The notes: generated by a model not told the origin, from the sequence alone. Positions 23,440-35,178 are shown, counted from the stretch's first letter. The stretch is DNA of 64,000 nt from Tanypteryx hageni (GCA_028673005.1 CM054115.1:5935501-5999500); one strand, 5' to 3'. Numbers and translations: made by a program.

Positions 23440-25530
23440 TTATTTTTTATTAATATTTATTATTCTGTTGAGGTCACAAATAATGACATGGAAGTCATCA
23501 GTCAAAATGCTAATTACAATATTCCAGATAATAAATTTTCACTACTCACAGACACATTTTCACAGAAATACTAACAAAATATCAAAATTATGTAGGTACA
23601 CAAAATACAAATTTCATTACAAATATTCTGCTGTATCAGCTAGTCGGCCATAAATTCATCCACACTGTAATAGCATTTAGCCAGTAATAGATTTTTCACC
23701 TTGTTTTTGAAGGTGTTTGGAGAGGAAAGTGATTTAATGTCAGTGGGCAGATGATTAAAAATTAGGGATGCCGAGTGGTGAGGGCCTTTTTGGCATATGG
23801 AGTAGGAGTAGCCATTGATATGAACAGTATCCATTGAGCGAGTACCATAGTTGTGGTATTCAGTATTTGTGAGGATTTGGTTGTGGTTATTTTTTACAAA
23901 AGTAGCACATTGTAATATGTTCATCAAGGGAAGGATAACTATATTGAGTGAGTGGAATAGATGCCTACCAGGATTGTGGTAGGAAACTTTAAGAATTTCT
24001 TTGATGGCTCTTTTTTGTGTGGAGAAAGCTTTTTAAAAATACCAGAAATACCCCAAAATATTATTGCGTATGCTAGGTATGAATTTACTTTAGCATAATA
24101 AATTGATTTTAGAATGAAGATAAATGCTTTGGGTGCTAGTTTCCTAATAATGGAAATGCCAATTGCAGCTTTCTTTACTATGGCATTTATGTGGTTTGAC
24201 CAATCAAGTCTTTCAGTGATATTTAGGCCAAGAAATTTCATAACCTCTGATCTGTGTATGCTGAAGTTATTCAGTTTAAGCAGAGGACTGCAAGATGGAG
24301 AAGAATTCTTTGGATGAAATTGTAAATATAAGGTTTAACTACAGTTTATCTTTAGATTATTGGAGTCACACCATTCAGCCATTTCTTTTACAGATACTAT
24401 GGCATAGTTAATAAGCTCAGTAGGATTGTCCACAGTTACTAAACAAGAAGTGTCATTGGCATATAGAATTGGGAAACTTCTGGAGAAATGGTTTGACAGA
24501 TCATTAATAAAAACAATGAAAAGTAGGGGCCCAAGGAGTCATCCCTGTGGAACTCCATATACTATTTTTCTGGGTTTATATTGTATGGTTGTTGTTCCAA
24601 CAGTTGTTTTTTGGGAATAAATTACAATTTGATGTCAATTTGCCAAGTAAGAATCAATCCAGTCTAGTGCATTTCCTGCAATGCCAATGTTATTTAATTT
24701 GTGATGAAGTATGTCATGGTTAATGTTATCAAATACTTTACTAAGATCATAAAATATTCCCATAGCAAGCTGTTTCTTGTTGAAGGCAAGATGAATATGG
24801 TTAATGAGTTGAAAGGCAGCAGTGGAAGTTGACATTCCTTGTTTGAAACCATGTTGATTATTGGTCATAAGATTTAAGATAGTCAGTTAGAAAATTATAA
24901 AAAATCATTTCAATTATTTTTTAGAAGGCTGAAAGGATGGAAATAGGTTGATAGTTTTCAGAATTGGAAAGACAAGATTTTTTAGGGACTGGAATCTCTT
25001 GCACATATTTAAGAACTGATGGAAATTGGCCTTAAGGAAAGATAGGTTTATTATGTCAGATAAGCAAGTTGCAATAAGAGTGGAGGAAGTTTTAATAACA
25101 GGCATTGAGATATTGTCAGGACCAGAAGAGTAGGAGTTATCAAATGATTTAATAGTGGAGATGATTTCAGCAGCATCAGTAGGGAATAAAAGACAACGAG
25201 AAGAGAAATACTGGCTGTTGGTTTTAAAAGTATAGGTAGGAGGATTTGGAATAATGTTTGTCAAGCTACAAAATTCGATGATAAAACTCTTAGCTTTTTC
25301 TTCAGTAACAGAAATGTCACCATCACCAAAATTTATATGTGCTGGACTTAAATTACAGGTTGTGGCTGTTGTGTTCTGTTTGATGATGTCCCATGAGGAT
25401 TTGATTAAATTTGCAGATTTGTTTAAATATGCCTCTATAGCAGCTCACCTTTCCTTTAGTAAACATGCCTTAAACTGTTTATGAGCTATCTAATAAAGGG
25501 GGAGAAGATCAGGGTCAATAAACACTTCTA
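23440..25530 (-). pseudogene. Antisense non-LTR reverse transcriptase fragment (Jockey/CR1-like)
   Basis: Reading on the minus strand from 25490, there is a linker (SANLIKSSWDIIKQN, ending FTNIIPNPP-like), then RT motifs: SGPDNISMPVIKT, GFKQGMSTSTAAFQLINHI, FYDLSKVFDNINHDILHHKL. A thumb-like part follows (FLGLNITERLDWSNHINAI) and a C-terminal tail YGTRS...YSICQKGPHHSASLIFNHLP ending YYSVDEFMAD at 23640. A tail of AAT-type repeats (23436-23460) marks the 3' end. Stops and frameshifts break it into at least five pieces, and the YADD block is not readable. It is 5' truncated and inserted into the plus-strand element. Confidence 0.8.
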
Positions 25531-25539
25531 AAATGAAGT

Positions 25540-26170
25540 TTACACTGTTATTATAAAACCCATTCATAAAGGAGGAAAATTTAGTGATTTAAATAACTAT
25601 AGACCAATCTTTATACTACCATCAATTAGCAAAGTAATGGAAATTTGTAGCCAAACATTTAAGAGACTTTGTATCTAAAACCAATATAATTTCTAGTAAG
25701 CAATTTGGTTTCCAAAAAAAACAGAGGAACAAAAGAAGCATTGTAACACTTCTCATAAATAATAAAACAAAACTTGAATAAAAATAATCAAATAATTTTC
25801 ACTTTTATAGACTTTGAAAAGGCTTTTGACCTGATTAATTTTAACATTATGATCAATAAGCTACAGCAGACAGGTATAATTCTTGATTGGTTTAGCAGCT
25901 ACTTAAGAAACAGAACCATGAGATTTAGACTAAATGATACTTTAGGTGGAGAAATAGTGTTGAAACCTATACTTTTCACAATTTATATAAAAAGCATGTT
26001 TAACTGCATTGGAACCTGTCAACTGGTATTATACGCAGATGATGCTGTATTTATATCTGTAAATAGAGAATTTGAGGTAGCTAAAATAAACATGCAGAAA
26101 GACTTGAATAATGTTAATATATGGGCACATGAAGTTAACATTATAATTAAGTTAAAACTATGCATATAAC
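25540..26170 (+). pseudogene. Non-LTR reverse transcriptase fragment, continuation of the plus-strand element
   Basis: Pieces in order are PIHKGGKFSDLNNYRPIF, SISKVME, then one open frame from 25774 with FTFIDFEKAFDLINFN (RT motif A), WFSSYLRNRTMRFRLND, PILFTIYIKSMF (degenerate motif B) and LVLYADDAVFISVN (motif C with YADD). It stops at 26167. The fingers region upstream is frameshifted. Position and strand fit the gag and endonuclease pieces at 19.8 and 22.6 kb. Confidence 0.8.
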
Positions 26171-26938
26171 AAGCATGTCTCCAAAGAGAAAAAATTATAA
26201 ATTGTAGATTTCATTAATATAAATGCTCCCACAATAATTTCTCAGATGTAAGATACAATTGTAAATATTTAGAACAAGTAAAACAATTTAAATCCTTTTT
26301 ATCATTGATGAAAATTATAGATTTTATGTCCATGTAAAAAAACTAAACTAAGTTGACAAGTATGATAGGTCACATATGATAACATATAATGAATGTATTG
26401 TGTAGCAGGATGTGATATTGTGAATTGCTATAGTGCTGTGATTTAATGAAATGATGTTATTTAATAATATAGGAATGTGAGGTAGTGAAGAGATGCTGTG
26501 AAATAATAAAACAGATATAAAATATACAATGTATATAATAAGCATTGCCATAATACTAATGTGTTGGATGCTATCATGTCAATATCTGGCCAATGATAAC
26601 ATATCTGAAAAACCAACAGGCTAATTTCAGGGCAACCTCACTTAGTTCAAGTTTGGAAATTCTCTGCCACATAAAAAGAGTAAATACAAGAAAATTCGTA
26701 AGAAAATAATGAACATTACCACTGATAGATAAAATGGAGATATTCAATTAAGTCATTTTGTAAAACCTATTAATTAACTTCTTCCCTTTAACAATTAAAT
26801 AATATCACTCAACATTGTCGTATATTTTACCATATAAATAAATGGTTGACCTGCCTAAAAATTGCATTCATTCCAAGACAGCTGGCTTTTAGGACATCCA
26901 CCTCATAGGAAAACCAGAATTATGCATGTATATATACA
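26171..26938. other. AT-rich remnant without recognised genes
   Basis: This is probably the decayed 3' part of the preceding retroelement, though no thumb or tail motif can be read. Nothing else was found. Confidence 0.4.
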
Positions 26939-28070
26939 CCCAGACCCCGCTTTGCATCAGGGTTACGTTCTTAAAAAACACGACGCAAATTGAAATACTA
27001 TTTTCCATAAGAAACCATTGAAATATCAAAGATAGGTACCGGCACTGCAGTTTTCAAGAAAGAATATTTTAAGAAATTGTAAGTTAATCCTAATTTGCTC
27101 TTTCAATTATGAAATTAACGAATGATTTGAAATAAATAGAAAAACTTTATTTTTAAACATATAAACATAAAATAACAGATTACATGAAACTCAATTTTAT
27201 GAGGAATTAATTTGCTAAGACTCTAAATCTGTAGGCTTTGAGGTTGAGACGCCTTACTATTCATTTAGCTTCAAATATTTATCTAAAGTCTGCTGAACAC
27301 CTCCTTTTATTGGCCATGTAAATTCCCTTGCAGCAACTGATATCATGTGCTAGCTCCCGTGCTACTTTTGAACTTCTTTCCCTGTCAGGATCGTCATTTG
27401 TAAAAATCTCAATAGCTTTGTCGATCAAACTCAGGACTTTGGAAATCCGTTTTAAAGTTAAAGTTGGTTGCATAGGAATTTCTTCCGAGCTGTATTGCTC
27501 ATTAGCTGTTTGTAAATCTAGTTGCATTAACTCTTTGTTGCTAATTTATTGTTTATGTGAGGCAAACAAATCATCTATGTCACTCTCATCCATTCCCTCG
27601 AAGTTAGATTCTCTAGCTAACATAAGTTAGCTATTTCTTGACGAACCATGGGCAATTCATCAACCCCTAAAATGGCATGATCGCTGTCTTTCTCTTTGTG
27701 CACATATTCTGGCCATATTTTGCGCCAAATACCTTTCATACATGAAGATTTTACCTCATTTCACGAGTCTGAAATATTTTTTATGGTATCCATTATGGTG
27801 AATGTTTTCCAAAATTTCTGTATAGTAGGCTTATCTTGTCCATCAATGGCATTTAGAAGCTTTTTAAATGTATGTAGGAGGTATTAACTTTTAAAAGTTG
27901 AAATTACTCCCTGATCCAATTGGTTGGATCAATGAAGTGTTATTAGGAGTCAAAAACAAAAACTTTACATTTTCTGATAAGTCATCAAGGTAAAATGGGT
28001 GACCAGGAGCATTATCTAATAAAATTATCGTCTTAAAGACTAAGTTCTCGTTAGTTCAGTCGGCTTTCAT
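26939..28070 (-). pseudogene. Tigger/Jerky-like transposase fragment
   Basis: On the minus strand near 28030-27970 the sequence reads IILLDNAPGHPFYLDDLSEN and then FLTPNNTSLIQP, the second catalytic motif of Tigger/Jerky DDE transposases. The C-terminal part (27527-27279) reads LKRISKVLSLIDKAIEIFTN followed by RSSKVARELAHDISCCKGIY, a typical Tigger tail. The element end at about 26941 (CAGACCCCGCTTTGCATC) resembles Tigger inverted repeats. The N-terminal DNA-binding half is missing, with several stops in between. Confidence 0.75.
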
Positions 28071-28082
28071 TTCAGGAATAGC

Positions 28083-28470
28083 ATGAGTCAAAACCCAGTC
28101 TTTATTCTAATAAATTTTACATACCTTTTACGAATGAATGGCAAAGCCACATCTCAGTATAAGTTCAGTAAAGCCAAAGAATTGGCTGACATTGCTGTAA
28201 CAAAACTCCTTCCATTCCCATCTACCTATTTATGTGAACAAGGTTTCTCAGCACTTACATCAATAAAAACGAAAAATAGAAATAGAATTGATGCTGAACC
28301 CTGTCTCATTCTAGCAATAAGTAATATTCATCCACGGATACATGAACTAATTGAAATTAACAGCCCCATCCATCTCATTAAGAAATACATGGCCAATAAA
28401 ATTTTACTTTGTATGATTAATAATTATTTAATAAATTTTGTAATATATTTATATTGTTTTGCTCAATACT
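28083..28470 (+). pseudogene. hAT transposase C-terminal fragment (ZBED5/SCAND3-like)
   Basis: A 129-codon frame contains KLLPFPSTYLCEQGFSALTS, KTKNRNRID and LAISNIHPRIHELIE. This is the conserved dimerisation end of hAT transposases of the ZBED5/FAM200/SCAND3 group. The rest of the transposase is absent. The fragment abuts the oppositely oriented Tigger fragment, so one element probably inserted into or rearranged with the other. Confidence 0.8.
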
Positions 28471-28631
28471 AATACTAATAATAATTGTAATGATAACTCA
28501 ATCCAAAAGAAAACTTCAAAATTAGAGCCTTATGGTCACATAAAATAAAAAAATTAAAAATTTTAAATTTATGTACGTTTTGCAGAGATGTATGATCAGT
28601 AAAACACTTTCAAGCATGGAAATATATTACT

Positions 28632-30766
28632 TTAGGATAAAATTTTGTGGGGAAAGAGGAATGGAAATACGAGTTCAAGGAGAAAAGAGAACGTGTAAAA
28701 TTTCCGACTGTTAAAGAGATTGTTCTTGTACTTCTTAAATGGATGATGGTGCATGTCAAATCCCATAAAAACGTTCCTAAAATTTTCAAAAACGTCAGCC
28801 AAAAAAACTACGTCTGCGCGAAGATATAAGTCCGAGTAATCGCCTAGAGATTTGCAGCTGAATTCCACCCACATTCTGTGAGCGATTTCGTAATCGTCAT
28901 CGGAAACAGTGTCCAGCGCTAGATGGCTATAGAACTCCTCCTCTGATGGTAAACACTCGTCGTATAATTTATCCCAAGCGTCCACTTATTCGTATGAAAA
29001 ACACCTTTGCGTGTGATCATATCCACTTTATCATCACCGAAAAACCTCGCCGCGTGTATGAATTTCTCGCGAGGTAGGTTATCCGCTAATTTGGAAAGGG
29101 GTGATCTCATGAATCGAAAAGTATCTAGATAACGAAAAAATTTCCCCCACACTCTTCGAAAAGCAAATATACTTCTCAGAATTCGGAATACAATGTATGT
29201 CCTTTTCATCATACCCCAATTCGGGTACGATGAAATATGAATCCTACCCGGAGAGATTATGGATGAAAACGGGTAGATAATTTGGAATTTTAAAATTAAA
29301 ATTCCAATTTGAATAAACAGCACCCCTAAATTTACCTGTGATCATGATCTCTCACGCGATCCCCATCCAATTCCTCTCCACAAATATAACAAGTGGATGC
29401 CGATTAGAACGCATTTTTTTCATCCCGAGTCATCGCAGTCATCGGAACTATACGTTTTTATAGACTCCACGAACGAGTTCCGCGACTTCTTTCATATATT
29501 TCACGAAAATTCCCGCAGCATCATGTCCTCGATACAATTCAGGTCCAAAAATTTCATTTGTGGAGACGAGAAAGAAACAAAAGGTCATAATGTCATGCTT
29601 TTGAATAGGTTTCGAATAGGAGTGATCTGCCAGAGGTTGACATGATTGAAGTTTTGGAAGAATGCACTCAAATTCGGCGTAAACGGCGAAAGGAACACAC
29701 GTGGCATGTGTAAAATTTGTAAATTTTAACCACTTATCATCTGCGGGGAGCACGATTTTCGAGGGTGCATTCATGCTACAATCTTGTTTATGCTCTTTCA
29801 ATTTATCATAATCGTGAAAACGAGTGAAACAACTTTTGCAAATATAAATTTTATGTTCATGTTTTGACAACTGGAAACTAACTAACCTCCCAAAATTTCG
29901 GACCTAACAATAATGACTCTTTACACCTTCGAACAAGAATAAAAGGTCACGATGGTCTTCTAACTCCTCGCCCACTACTTTAAGGGGGTACACGTTATCC
30001 TTCTCATCGAGACCGAAAACATTAATCGAGATATTATTCACTTTTTCAAATTTAGAAATTTGTGAGAGCTCAACGGGGTAATCAATACAATCCCACTGAT
30101 AACCTAGCCGGAATTCATCGTTATTATACTTAGATACCCGTTGAGAATCTTGATTAATGTTTTTAGTCCAGATTGCGTACTTTAAAAAAAGATCGGAATT
30201 TCGCACATTTACAACCGAAAGGGTGTTTTTTATTTTGGGTGGAAGTTCAATGAAAGTGGACGCTCTCAAAGGAGTGTACTTGTTTATTCTCAGTTCGAGC
30301 CCGAGAATCTCACTCAAAGACCACCCCGATCCTTTAGCTTGATGTTCAGATGTTTCCTTCATCAATATTCCGAAAAGACCATCCAAAATTCTATTTACGT
30401 CATCAGCCTGAAGGACTCGAACGTTCTTGGTTTTGAACCACCTATCATCCGTTTCTCCTTTTTCACAAATTTCGATTTCACTAAAAGACTAATTATTTGG
30501 GCCGTGGTTTGCAATTGTTCTCCGATCTTTGTGAAAACAATTTCCCGGATGGAATCGATAAAGGTAATAAAGTCTCCATGCACTTCATATCCACTTACCC
30601 AGTAGGTCTCTAATCGGTTCCGATCTGCCGAGGCGATCTCGATGATCGGAGGTCTCTCACCCCCAACCTGCCTTATTGTATGCCGATGATGAACATCCGT
30701 CATCTCGTGAGCAATTCGGTGGTTGGGATTATAATACACCAAACAAATATCACGAAGAACCTCCAT
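28632..30766 (-). pseudogene. Family B DNA polymerase-like gene, broken (Maverick/adintovirus type)
   Basis: The frame begins with an ATG at 30766 in a good context. The upstream region (30766-29904) matches the long N-terminal extension found in arthropod copies of this polymerase (SGWSLSEILGLELRINKYTP, DYPVELSQISKFEKVNNISI). A cysteine/histidine motif (CKSCFTRFHDYDKLKEHKQDC) and the start of the 3'-5' exonuclease domain (VPFAVYAEFECILP) follow. Further exonuclease-side blocks lie at 29320-28740 (FRFMRSPLSKLADNLP, DLYLRADVVFLADVFENFR). The frame is broken near 30405, by a TAG at 29904-29906, and again around 29448 and 29000. The polymerase palm is absent. It is an inactive remnant of a protein-primed-type polymerase gene. 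Confidence 0.75.
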
Positions 30767-30899
30767 TTTGATAACTCTTAACTCATAATTATTCTAAAGT
30801 TTCACACAGACTTCCAACTCTAAACTACCTTTAGAAACTTTCAACTCAAATTTATAAAGTAAGAAAGTTCCACACCCCTTCGAAAAACTTCATCGCAGT

Positions 30900-31020
30900 T
30901 GCAGCCCCATCCCTTTAATTGAATGCACCTGCGATCATAGCTGCATCCGGTTTGATCATCCATCCCTTTAATTGCACTAATCAAGTTTAATAGGCGCTGC
31001 GTGCATTCCTTTAATTGACC
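30900..31020. promoter_or_regulatory. Three direct repeats between divergent genes
   Basis: CATCCCTTTAATTG occurs twice and CATTCCTTTAATTG once, about 45 bases apart. They are interleaved with GCGATCATAGCTGCAT- and GCGATCGCAGATGCAG-like elements. The block lies between the minus-strand polymerase remnant (ATG at 30766) and the plus-strand small gene (ATG at 31120). A shared promoter or operator-like region is possible, but only the repeats are seen directly. Confidence 0.45.
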
Positions 31021-31119
31021 AGGCGATCGCAGATGCAGCCGTTGCGAAGCGTGGCACATTAAGCTTCTTTTTTTTCTGTGGACATAGATATACAGCGCGA
31101 AAGCGCGTATTTATGCATT

Positions 31120-31806
31120 ATGGAGCAGCTTCTTGCCTGCAGTATCCATCCAATCTGCGAGCACGGTACACTTGATTGCCTCTGCATCATTTGCTGGCAA
31201 GAGGCTGCTCAGTGTCTCCTGGACGGGAAAACAGTCGTAATCAACGCAACGCAGCCCAACCAAACACCGAAACCTCGGAAGTTGTCGAGAGCCGTGAGAC
31301 CACCACCTGAACCGTTGCCGTCGTCTACGCCGCCGTCGTCGTTATCATCAGCTGTAAGTCGTTATTTTATTAATTTTTAACTACATTTAAAATCGTTTGC
31401 AAATATTCCCAGCTAAAACGTATCATATTAGGCTAGTAGATCATGCATTTTTGCGATGAAGAAATGCCGGATAGTGATGATGAACCAAAAACACCTGGGC
31501 CTTCTAGGCGATAGCTTTTTGAAGCTGGGGTAATATATCTATCGGCATTAGATAGATTTGATGATGTACCAGTAAACGATTTTAAATTTGCATCATACTA
31601 CTCAACTAATTTAATCTGAATTTATTTATATTTTCCCCATTTTAGATAGATGCATTACGCCAGAAATCGAACTGACTTGGATGAATATAGCCTCTGCTTT
31701 TAACAGTATAACAAAGAAGAGATCCAGATTGACGGACCACCCCCAATTAAAAAAGGTTGTTATGAGTATAAAATCTCCAACAGAAAAATGGATTGTCAAT
31801 AAATAA
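31120..31806 (+). CDS. Possible small multi-exon gene, cysteine-rich, function unknown
   Basis: The first exon opens at ATG 31120 with MEQLLACSIHPICEHG and a compact Cys/His pattern (C-x6-C-x-H...C-x-C-x2-C), followed by a proline/serine-rich stretch. It meets GTAAGT at 31351. A middle segment near 31443-31536 reads MHFCDEEMPDSDDEPKTPGP and runs to a possible donor, but has an in-frame TAG after RR. The last segment follows TTTTAG at 31645 and stays open to TAA at 31804-31806, reading through TWMNIASAFNSITKKRSRL and SIKSPTEKWIVNK. Its stop overlaps AATAAA. I do not recognise the family. Codons look used rather than random at both ends. It could be a gene of the neighbouring polymerase-bearing element, or a broken host gene. 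Confidence 0.4.
31799..31804 (+). terminator. Poly(A) signal AATAAA overlapping a stop codon
   Basis: AATAAA is followed within 30 bases by a TG-rich stretch. It overlaps the stop of the last predicted segment of the small gene. A six-base signal alone is weak evidence. Confidence 0.35.
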
Positions 31807-31909
31807 ACATGTTCAAACCTGTCTAATTTCGTTTTATTTAAAAAACTAAAAACCTTCATATTCCCACCATGCGCATTTCTAACAGAGAAAGAAAACAATA
31901 TTTCCGCAA

Positions 31910-32280
31910 AAGGTTCTCGTTCCCGCCAATAGATGGCGATTCTGCGTATTTCTAAGGACTGCCGCAGAGGAGGTAACGACGGAGTGGGAATGAGGTAGGA
32001 AGAGAATGGAGAGGAACAGTCGTTCGAGGAGAAGTAATATTATAAGATGGAAAAGTGGAATGGGGTGCCAAAAGTCTTTAATACCATTAAAGAAAGAAAA
32101 ACCGTTTCCCCCCCATAAATTTCGATCGTCTTTTTAGAGAGAGAAAACCATTATCCCGCCATAAATTTGGCAACGCCGCTTTTCCCGCCAAAATTATAGA
32201 CCAATCATAACTTACCTGCAAAATTAATCAACCAATCAGCTACTTACGATCGTCTTTTGTTTTTCCGTCAACAATCCAAA
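31910..32280 (+). promoter_or_regulatory. Promoter-like region with TTCCCGCC and CCAATCA boxes
   Basis: TCCCGCC occurs near 31919, 32152 and 32184. CCAATCA occurs near 32201 and 32232. The region runs into CAAAATGGCGGCTGCG at 32277. The boxes resemble E2F and CCAAT elements, and the ATGGCGG context resembles a housekeeping start. This is inference from short motifs. Bases 31807-31910 show nothing. Confidence 0.35.
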
Positions 32281-32373
32281 ATGGCGGCTGCGATGAAACC
32301 GGCTTTTCCTATACTACGGAAAGTTTTACAGGATAACTTGAAAGAGAACTCGAAATCTTACTATAATAGGTAG
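32281..32373 (+). CDS. Short ORF of 30 codons after promoter-like boxes
   Basis: An ATG in a strong context opens MAAAMKPAFPILRKVLQDN and runs to TAG at 32371. The last codons overlap AATAGGTAGCT, which could be a splice donor, so this may be a first exon. It sits exactly upstream of the L2-type retroelement, which may have cut the rest of the gene. No family is recognised. Confidence 0.25.
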   Translation: MAAAMKPAFPILRKVLQDNLKENSKSYYNR

Positions 32374-32585
32374 CTCGAACGTCCGGCGTTAAGTGGCACC
32401 GTTGAGGGAAAGGGTTCGCCGGTGTTCTCCTGGTGTATTCCAGGCGGAACAGTGCCACAGGTGACGAAGGCGGTTCGGGCGGCGGCAAGTGGCACGGGCT
32501 GCTCCAAGCTGCTGATAGTGGTGCATGTGGGCACCAATGACGCGCAGGACCGGGGTTCTGAGGACATATTGGATTTCTTCGGGTA
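32374..32585 (+). pseudogene. SGNH-hydrolase-like ORF1 fragment of an L2/CR1-type element
   Basis: One frame reads SPVFSWCIPGGTVPQVTKAV and then KLLIVVHVGTNDAQDRGSED, closing at TAG 32584. CIPGG and HVGTND are the block patterns of the SGNH/GDSL esterase domain encoded in ORF1 of many CR1 and L2 retrotransposons. The frame begins without a start, so the element is 5' truncated at about 32374. Confidence 0.65.
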
Positions 32586-32720
32586 GGATATACGAGCATA
32601 GTAGATTTTTTTAGATTAGAGAGTAGGTTAGTGAGCAGGTCATGTATGGGGAAATCAACGATATGCGCTAATTCTCAAAAAGAATTTATAAACTCGGACA
32701 GATCAATACGTAGGTAGGTT

Positions 32721-35178
32721 TTGGGGTTGAATAAACCTTGCGATAACACTAGCAGTAACAACGTCGCTCGTAGAAATGAGAAATGCACTTTCCATGGCAA
32801 TGAAAAAATTCGGAAGCTACCCAAAAGTGACTCTTTAACAATTTTAAATGTAAATTGCCGGAATATCAGGAATAAGAGCGCGGAATTTGAAAATTTATTA
32901 GAACAAACAGAGGCTGATATAGTGATAGGCACAGAGAGATGGTTAACATCGGATATACACGATCGAGAAATTTTCCCCTTACGATATAATATTCATAGGG
33001 CGAATAGAAGCGCTGGAGGGGTGGTTATCGCGGTGAAGAATACACTAATCAGTTCTCCTGTTAAATTTGCGGAAAACAATATAGAAAGCACTTGGTGTAC
33101 TCTAAACAGCGGAGGTTTAAGAAATATTCACGTATGTGTATATTGCAGACCACCAAATTCAGACGCAGACGAAATATTCGATCAAGAAGCGCAAATAAAT
33201 TCACTACAAAAGAAGAATAGCAAAAGCATTATCATAGTAGGAGAAGATTTCAATCTACCCTCGATAAATTGGCGCAGTTGTAGCTTCATACCATCCGGTA
33301 GAAATCGTGAGTTTTGCGAAAAACTAATAGACATATTCAATAAACACTCTCTTGGCCAGGTAGTCAGAAAACCCACAAGAGAGGAAAGTGTATCAGATTT
33401 ACTAGCAGTTAATGTCCCCGAGCGTGTTTCCGAAGTAGCTATTGAAGAAGGAGTCAGCGATCACCGAGTAGTTCGAGTACTTTTGGACTTAACTATCGCA
33501 AAGTATCGTAAGCCTAAGCGAAAAGTGTACATATATAAAAATGCTAACTTTGCGGATTTTAAAGGGAAACTCATCAAAGATTACGGCGACTTTAGCGAAT
33601 CAACAACCACGAAAAACGTTGAGAAAACTTGGAAAGCATTCCTATCAGTAATCAGAACAGGTATTAATACGTATATACCGAGTAAATATATTAGCGATAA
33701 TGGGGAACCAAGGTGGTATAATCGGGAGGTTAGGTGTGCTCTTAGGCGCCAAAGAAATCTTCATTCCAAACTTAAACGCTTCAAAAACACAGGATGAAAT
33801 AATTTCAATTTCAAACCAGTACAGAGATTCTCGGACTAGAACCAAAAAAGTTATGCGAAAATCATTAACGGAGTTTAAGAAAAAGATTGTTAGTGAACAT
33901 CTAAACGAAAATCCAAAAATCTTTTGGTCATATGTTAGGGAAATTCAAGATCGACTTCCAACCGTAGCACCGTTAATAAACGACAAAAGAGAGTTAGTTT
34001 ACGATAGCACAGATAAAGTAAATTTGTTAAACTCGTTCTTTCAGAGCGTATTTACGACCGAAGATGTGAGAGCGAAGTGCGTATCGCCAGAACCAAGTGG
34101 TGGGAAAATGAATGATATACTCATATCAGCGAAAGGGATAGCTCAACAGCTTAAAAATATCAAGGCAAATAAATCTTCGGGTCCAGAAGAAATACCAGCT
34201 AGAGTACTCAAAGAGTTAGCACTGGAAATAGCACCTTATCTAGAAACTGTTTTCAGTAAGACGCTTAGTAAAGGGGTAGTACCTAAGGAATGGAAATTAG
34301 CTTTTATAATACCGTTACATAAAGGTAGGGGAAAAAATGACAGAGAAAATTACAGGCCAATTTCGCTCACCTCAATATCTTGCAAGGTTCTCGAGCACAT
34401 TATCGTTAGTTCCATGATGGACTTCTTAGATAGCCAGAACTTACTAAGTAAATATCAGCACTGCTTCAGGAAAACAAGGTCTTGTGAACAACAGCTTGCT
34501 TTGTTCGTTCACGATATACTAAGGTCAGGATACCGTAAAACTCAGTTAGACGCGGTTTTTCTTGACTTCGAGAAGGCTTTCGATAAAGTACCTTATAGTA
34601 AGTTAGTGAAGAAATTACAGGCCTGTGGAATAAATGGAAAGATAATCGAGTGGATTAGGGACTTTCTCCATGACCGTGAACAAATAGTAGTTATAGATGG
34701 TTTTAAACCAGATTCGGTCAGCGTAGCCTCAGGAGTTCCACATGGAAGTGTCATCGGACCCCTACTATTCCTTATTTACATAAATTACTTAGATAAGGTT
34801 ATTAAAAGTAAAATCAAGTTATTTTCGGATGACACAGTAGTTTACAGAGAGATAAACAGTCCTAATGATCAAAGATTACTTTCCAACTACTTAAATTCAG
34901 TTCTAGAGTTGTGCAAAGACTGGCAGTTAGAACTGAACTTAGAAAAATGTTCAGCTATGAGATTCTGGAGAAACAAAAAAATTGCCACGACAAATTATAT
35001 TGTTGGAGACTTCCAGCTAAAACTAGTCGATTCTGTCAAATACTTAGGCGTTATTTTAACAAGTAGCCTGTCATGGGGTATGCACATACGAAATATATGC
35101 GGGAAGGCTAAACAGAATCTAAGATTCATCAAACGCATAGTAGGTAAAAGTGACGAAAAAGTGAAAGAGACATGTTAA
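32721..35178 (+). pseudogene. ORF2 endonuclease/reverse transcriptase of the L2/CR1-type element
   Basis: The endonuclease part has ILNVNCRNIRNKSAEF, a TERWLTSDI block (start of the domain), GEDFNLPSINW and EGVSDHRVVRV, the expected APE-type order. The phase changes in a run of five A's near 33785, and the RT continues in the second frame. Its blocks are NKSSGPEEIPARVLKELA, ENYRPISLTSISCKVLEHII, FLDFEKAFDKVPYSKLV (motif A), ASGVPHGSVIGPLLFLIYIN (motif B) and KLFSDDTVVYREI (motif C, with SDD instead of the usual ADD). The frame ends at TAA 35176. Further decayed C-terminal sequence follows to about 35530. Apart from the shift and the end, the reading frame is well preserved. Confidence 0.88.
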
